From the NCBI GenBank assembly GCA_035518715.1, contig DATIXJ010000040.1, forward strand, positions 1 to 45,284: 45,284 nt of DNA, written 5' to 3'. Shown one piece after another: positions 41,798-45,284 of the stretch. Within the stretch, counting starts at the first letter, position 1. Every line of letters begins with the position of its first letter. Both the position numbers and the translations under genes were made by a program. This DNA is from DATIXJ01 sp035518715. GTDB lineage: Bacteria; Bacteroidota; Ignavibacteria; UBA10030; SZUA-254. The notes beneath the pieces are model-generated. The model was not told the DNA's origin. It saw only the letters and a program-made list of their open reading frames with translations, and searched no databases.

Positions 41798-43534
41798 TTA
41801 CCGACCGCGTTCGGGATTCAGGCGCTGCAGAAAACGTTGTTCGCGGACGGTATCCCGGCTTGGCTCAAAATAATACGATTTGAAATTCTCATAATCCGAC
41901 TTCACGCGCGCAATGGGGAACGAATCGATCTTGGCGATATAGGCATCGAGCGATCGGGGAAAATCGAAAAAGCGGACTTCCGGAAATTGTTCCAGGCGTT
42001 TCATGATGCTGTTATCATACCGGACGATCCTGCCGTTGACTTCATCGAGCACGATATCGTCGAGCACTTTGACGTCGTGAACTGTATTCATCGGCCCGAT
42101 GAGAAAGTTGACGTTTTTTGCGGCAAGAAATTCGAGCGTGGCGGTTTTTTCATGCCCCGGACGTCCGCGCTCCGACAGGTCCTGGTGCGAAAGTGCTGCG
42201 TCGGTCAGCCCGCCCTGCGCTTCAATGACATAGATCGAGTCGAGATAATATCCAAGACGCGCCGTTCCTCCCCATAATGCCACTCTGACGTTCAGTCCTG
42301 AAAAATATTTTTTCAGACTGTCACCGCTTCGAATCGCCCAGAGCTTGTAATCATCGGTGTACCACTGGCGCTCATCTGCAATGTATCCGACGGTCTTTTC
42401 CTGTGTGAAGTGATCGATACGGAAATAGGTCCCGGCGAGAATGAGCATGGCAACGGAGATCCGCAGGAGATCCGGACGAAGAGCAATTACGAGAACTTCA
42501 CAGAGCATGAAGAGCATCGGCGTCACCGGCACGAAAAACCGACCAAACATGAAATCGCCGCCGATTCTGATCACAAATGCGATCTGAAAGATGATGAATA
42601 AGGATGCAAGAAGACCGGTTCTGCCATTGATCGTGAGCAGCCCTGCTCTCTCGCGGAGCTGTGCGATCCGGGATATCATTGTTCCTGACTTGTTCCTGTC
42701 GGCAGAGAGGTAGATTGCCAGCAACACGATCGCCCCGAAGACGTAATACGACGAGAAATAAGAAAAGGTGTAGGCAATTCCCTGTTGATAGTATGCAAGT
42801 CCGATTGACTTCGCATAAAATGAATTCGGAAAAAAGTATCCATAGTATGTTGCTCGCCAGATCCAGTACGGTACGAAAAGAACGAGGATGGGAAGGGTGA
42901 AGAATGAACATGCACGTACGGGTCGTTCGGAAGTCAGAAGAAGGAATACGGCCGATGGAACCACGTAGACAATTCCATCCGGACGAGTCATCATGAGAAG
43001 AACGGCAACAACCCCCGCAAGGAGAACACCGTTCCGTGTTCTCCAAAGTGCGACAAAAACAAACAGAAGTGAGACCAGAAACGTAAAGAATGATGTTTCC
43101 AGCCCGCCCGTTGCAAACACACACGCGTCATGATGCAGCGCCAGAGCAGCAGCGGTGAGCGGCAGCGCCAGGCCCGTTGTGCCGGCACCGTGCCAGAGCC
43201 GCCAGCTGAGAACAGTGGCGGTCAGGAGGGTGCATCCAAAGAAGAAGATCCCCAGGATCTGTGATACGGAAACAGGATCAAACCCCAGCCGCAGCACACC
43301 GGCCATCATTATTGTCCAGAGGAAATTGGTGAAACCCTCCACCCGCTCCCCGGGGTTGTAGACCAGCCCGAGACCATGAACGAAGTTCTTCGCATACCGG
43401 AACGAGATGAATGCATCGTCTGTTACGAAAGACAACGCAAACGCGTGAAAAATGCCGGCAAGAAGCGCGATTGCGGCGATGCCGAGAAACAGTACCTCGG
43501 ATCGTCGAAACGCCGGTTCTCTCTGATCGTTCAT
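41798..43534 (-). CDS. Polytopic GT-C-type glycosyltransferase-like membrane protein
   Basis: This 578-residue protein has about 11 membrane helices and a soluble C-terminal domain of about 170 residues. After helix 1, the external loop carries FVTDDAFISFRYAKNF (D39-D40) and GLVYNPGERVEGFTNFLW. This pattern is seen in GT-C enzymes related to arabinofuranosyl/mannosyl transferases that use polyprenyl-phosphate sugars. It would add sugars outside the inner membrane, but donor and acceptor are unknown. It is 41 bases upstream of the histidine kinase gene on the same strand and may lead that operon. It is divergent from the isoprenoid-synthase-like gene, with a 261-base spacer (43535-43795) in which I see no gene. 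Confidence 0.8.
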   Translation of the reverse strand: MNDQREPAFRRSEVLFLGIAAIALLAGIFHAFALSFVTDDAFISFRYAKNFVHGLGLVYNPGERVEGFTNFLWTIMMAGVLRLGFDPVSVSQILGIFFFGCTLLTATVLSWRLWHGAGTTGLALPLTAAALALHHDACVFATGGLETSFFTFLVSLLFVFVALWRTRNGVLLAGVVAVLLMMTRPDGIVYVVPSAVFLLLTSERPVRACSFFTLPILVLFVPYWIWRATYYGYFFPNSFYAKSIGLAYYQQGIAYTFSYFSSYYVFGAIVLLAIYLSADRNKSGTMISRIAQLRERAGLLTINGRTGLLASLFIIFQIAFVIRIGGDFMFGRFFVPVTPMLFMLCEVLVIALRPDLLRISVAMLILAGTYFRIDHFTQEKTVGYIADERQWYTDDYKLWAIRSGDSLKKYFSGLNVRVALWGGTARLGYYLDSIYVIEAQGGLTDAALSHQDLSERGRPGHEKTATLEFLAAKNVNFLIGPMNTVHDVKVLDDIVLDEVNGRIVRYDNSIMKRLEQFPEVRFFDFPRSLDAYIAKIDSFPIARVKSDYENFKSYYFEPSRDTVREQRFLQRLNPERGR

Positions 43535-43795
43535 CGGTTACCGGAAAATCTTCGGGTGACGCAAGATGCAGGTCGACATGTTTTGTTTCATATCCATTCA
43601 GAATCTAACTGCAATTTGGAATTCTCCGATAGTACAAAATTCACGGCGCTCATGCAAACAGCATTTGACGCACTGCTCACATTCAAAAGAACTCCCGGCC
43701 GAATTTGAAGGCGTGACGGCATGGAGTACTGAAGACATGCGATATTCGGTTCATGAAACATCCTCCTTTTCTTCACGTATGTATCAGAAAAGAGT

Positions 43796-45061
43796 ATGAT
43801 CAGCACATTACCCCGGGAAAGTTTCCAACCTATGACTTCACTCCGGATTGAACAGCTGAAAAACAAAGCGGCTGACTGGTGGTTGACAAGCCGGCCGGGA
43901 TTTTCTCCTTCCCAATTTCATTATTCACGTGAAACCCGGAGCCGAAAGGAACGGGAAGTCCGTGCGCTGATGGAAACCATCGAGTCTTCCCGCTCAGAGA
44001 ATACCTGGGGACCCCATTACTGCAATGGCCGCCGCGACAGGACCACAAGCCGTATTCGCGGAGCCATGACAGAACTTCTTCACTGTTTTGATTGTCCCAT
44101 CGATGCATCGCTCGAACATCGTTTTACGGAAGTCATGGAAGAATTCACCCGGCTCGCACGGGATTTCGACGAACATCTTGGAGGGGAATCGATTTATCAG
44201 GCGGCGAGAAATGTCCTGATCATGAACACCTTCCAGATGTATTTTGATGCCCCCCTTTCACTGACACCGTCGATCTTTGCTTATAGTCTCCTCTATCCGT
44301 ACACCGACAATTATCTTGACGATCCTGAAATCTCGAAGGAGGACAAAGACACATTCATCGGGCGTTTAGGATGCCGGCTGGCAGGGACGAAGATCGAAGC
44401 ACGGACCGCCCACGAAGAACCGGTTTTCCGGCTCGTGAAAATGATAGAATCTGAATTTGACAGATCCAGGTATCCTCAGGTATTCGAGAGTTTGTTGGGA
44501 ATACATTCTGCACAGGTGCGAAGCCTCCGGCAGCACGGCAATCCAGCGCAGATGGCGAATGAGACACTGCTCGACATAAGCGTCGAAAAGGGCGGTACTT
44601 CGGTGCTTGCCGACGGATGCCTTGTCGCAGGAACGATCTCGTCGGAGGATGCGGAATTTTTCTTCGGGTTCGGCGTGCTTCTCCAGCTCATCGACGATCT
44701 TCAGGATCTTGAGGAGGATGCTTCGCACGGTCACCACACGCTCTTCACATCGGAAGCAGAGGTGAATTATCTCGACGATCTCACAAACCAGCTTTTTGCA
44801 TCTGTCAGCTCAACGCTTTACCGATCCCCCGACGGAGAGACATCCCGCCGGAATGCAGCACTTCGATTGATCGAGCGCGGCTGCCGCCTCCTGATTCTGG
44901 AAGCAGTTGCGTGCAATGAATCGCGATATCGCAGTTCATTTCTCCGCGCGACCGAAACGACGTCTCCCGTCGGCTTTGAATTTCTGCGGAGCATGAAGAC
45001 CCGGCTCCACAAAGAGTATTCCCGGAACGAAGAGGTATCCGTCGAGCTGGAAGCGGTATAG
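43796..45061 (+). CDS. Class I isoprenoid-synthase-like protein
   Basis: This 421-residue, all-helical protein is distantly related to prenyl diphosphate synthases and terpene cyclases. The second metal-binding motif is intact as LLQLIDDLQDLEED (DDxxD). The first is atypical: YTDNYLDDPEIS, D-N-Y-L-D-D instead of DDxxD. ISVEKGGTSVLADG lies where prenyl synthases have their helix-F lysine-threonine region. These motifs bind diphosphate through Mg2+, so the substrate should be a prenyl diphosphate or similar. Chain length or cyclisation cannot be told. The start is uncertain: ATG 43796 has AGAG very close, while ATG 43832 follows GGGAAAG by about 10 bases and would remove 12 residues. No other isoprenoid gene is beside it. 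Confidence 0.8.
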   Translation: MISTLPRESFQPMTSLRIEQLKNKAADWWLTSRPGFSPSQFHYSRETRSRKEREVRALMETIESSRSENTWGPHYCNGRRDRTTSRIRGAMTELLHCFDCPIDASLEHRFTEVMEEFTRLARDFDEHLGGESIYQAARNVLIMNTFQMYFDAPLSLTPSIFAYSLLYPYTDNYLDDPEISKEDKDTFIGRLGCRLAGTKIEARTAHEEPVFRLVKMIESEFDRSRYPQVFESLLGIHSAQVRSLRQHGNPAQMANETLLDISVEKGGTSVLADGCLVAGTISSEDAEFFFGFGVLLQLIDDLQDLEEDASHGHHTLFTSEAEVNYLDDLTNQLFASVSSTLYRSPDGETSRRNAALRLIERGCRLLILEAVACNESRYRSSFLRATETTSPVGFEFLRSMKTRLHKEYSRNEEVSVELEAV

Positions 45062-45080
45062 TTCCAGGCAATGCCAAAAC

Positions 45081-45115
45081 GAAAAAGCCCGGCTGGCGTT
45101 TGCGTCAGCCGGGCT
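45081..45115 (-). terminator. Intrinsic terminator of the T9SS gene at the right edge
   Basis: AGCCCGGCTG (45086-45095) pairs perfectly with CAGCCGGGCT (45106-45115). On the minus strand it is followed by TTTTCGTTTTGG. It lies 18 bases after the stop of the partial gene at 45134 and may also stop transcripts from the plus-strand gene ending at 45061. Confidence 0.88.
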
Positions 45116-45133
45116 CGAACCGTTCCCCAAGTC

Positions 45134-45284
45134 TCACTTCATCAGCATCATTTTCTGTACGGTCTGGAACGTGTTGGTGTTCATCGTTCCGTCATCATTG
45201 ATTCCCTGGGCGATGATCTGGTAGAAGTATACCCCGCTTGCCAGATTCCGCGCATTGAACCTTACCGTCTGCGTCCCATCCGTG
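45134..45284 (-). CDS. C-terminal end of a T9SS type A secreted protein (5' part outside window)
   Basis: Only the last 50 codons are here. They read VRFNARNLASGVYFYQI, then a loop with GINDDGTMNTNTFQTV, and end in QKMMLMK. This is the second half of a T9SS type A sorting domain: the GVYFYQ strand and the terminal K-M-x-L-x-K match the other copies in the window. The stop TGA is at 45134-45136. The passenger protein cannot be seen. Confidence 0.88.
   Translation of the reverse strand, partial: TDGTQTVRFNARNLASGVYFYQIIAQGINDDGTMNTNTFQTVQKMMLMK

Noticed and set aside
1..45284. Biosynthetic cluster, phage-defence island or prophage
   Set aside because: Genes are mostly envelope, transport and surface functions in several independent units. 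The S74 and fibre proteins have bacterial signal peptides, with no phage structural or integrase genes around them.

Overview
The window looks like chromosomal DNA (roughly 50% GC by eye) from a Gram-negative bacterium of the Bacteroidota/Ignavibacteriota (FCB) group. The main evidence is the set of secreted proteins that end in a type IX secretion (T9SS) type A sorting domain: an N-[YFS]-PNPFNP motif, then a beta-sandwich with GxYFYR/YFYQ, then a terminal KMVLxK. I count six intact C-termini and one cut off at the motif. The lineage is inferred from gene content only. I see no rRNA, tRNA, CRISPR array, insertion sequence or phage module.

Layout. 0-6.3 kb (plus strand): the end of an ECF sigma factor, an overlapping membrane anti-sigma-like protein with about 18 twelve-residue repeats, a predicted outer-membrane HExxH metallopeptidase/beta-propeller/beta-barrel protein, a PrsW-type intramembrane protease and a small cupin. 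This could be an envelope-sensing set controlled by proteolysis. 6.4-7.2 kb: a pilin-like small membrane protein on the minus strand and an intergenic region with two strong hairpins. 7.2-8.0 kb: nagB. 8.0-13.2 kb (minus): a GH3 glycosidase with a PA14 insert, a GT-C-type membrane protein and a methyltransferase, the last two overlapping. 13.4-16.3 kb (minus): a seven-bladed SBBP propeller protein with a T9SS tail. 16.7-20.6 kb (plus): cytochrome c, a secreted intradiol-dioxygenase-like protein, a CDF metal exporter and a class V aminotransferase of the molybdenum-cofactor-sulfurase type.

20.6-43.5 kb is entirely minus strand. It holds a T9SS protein interrupted by an in-frame stop, an isoprenylcysteine-methyltransferase-like protein, a secreted transglutaminase-like protein, a Ycf48-like propeller with a T9SS tail, a lipoprotein whose sorting domain stops at the PNPFN motif, and a lipocalin-like hypothetical. 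Next come TauE and LysE family exporters, a T9SS protein, and two paralogous surface proteins (one ending in an S74 chaperone domain). Last are another T9SS protein, a lipoprotein with caspase-fold (clan CD) hallmarks, a NarL-type response regulator, its large propeller-type histidine kinase and a GT-C membrane protein. 43.8-45.3 kb holds a plus-strand class I isoprenoid-synthase-like gene and the end of another T9SS protein.

The parts most likely to be new are (i) the sigma/anti-sigma/outer-membrane protease/PrsW cluster, whose anti-sigma protein carries an MgtE-N-like repeat domain, and (ii) a two-component system next to the caspase-like lipoprotein. In the second, the same inverted repeat (ATCACC-N6-GGTGAT) lies upstream of both the regulator gene and the lipoprotein gene.
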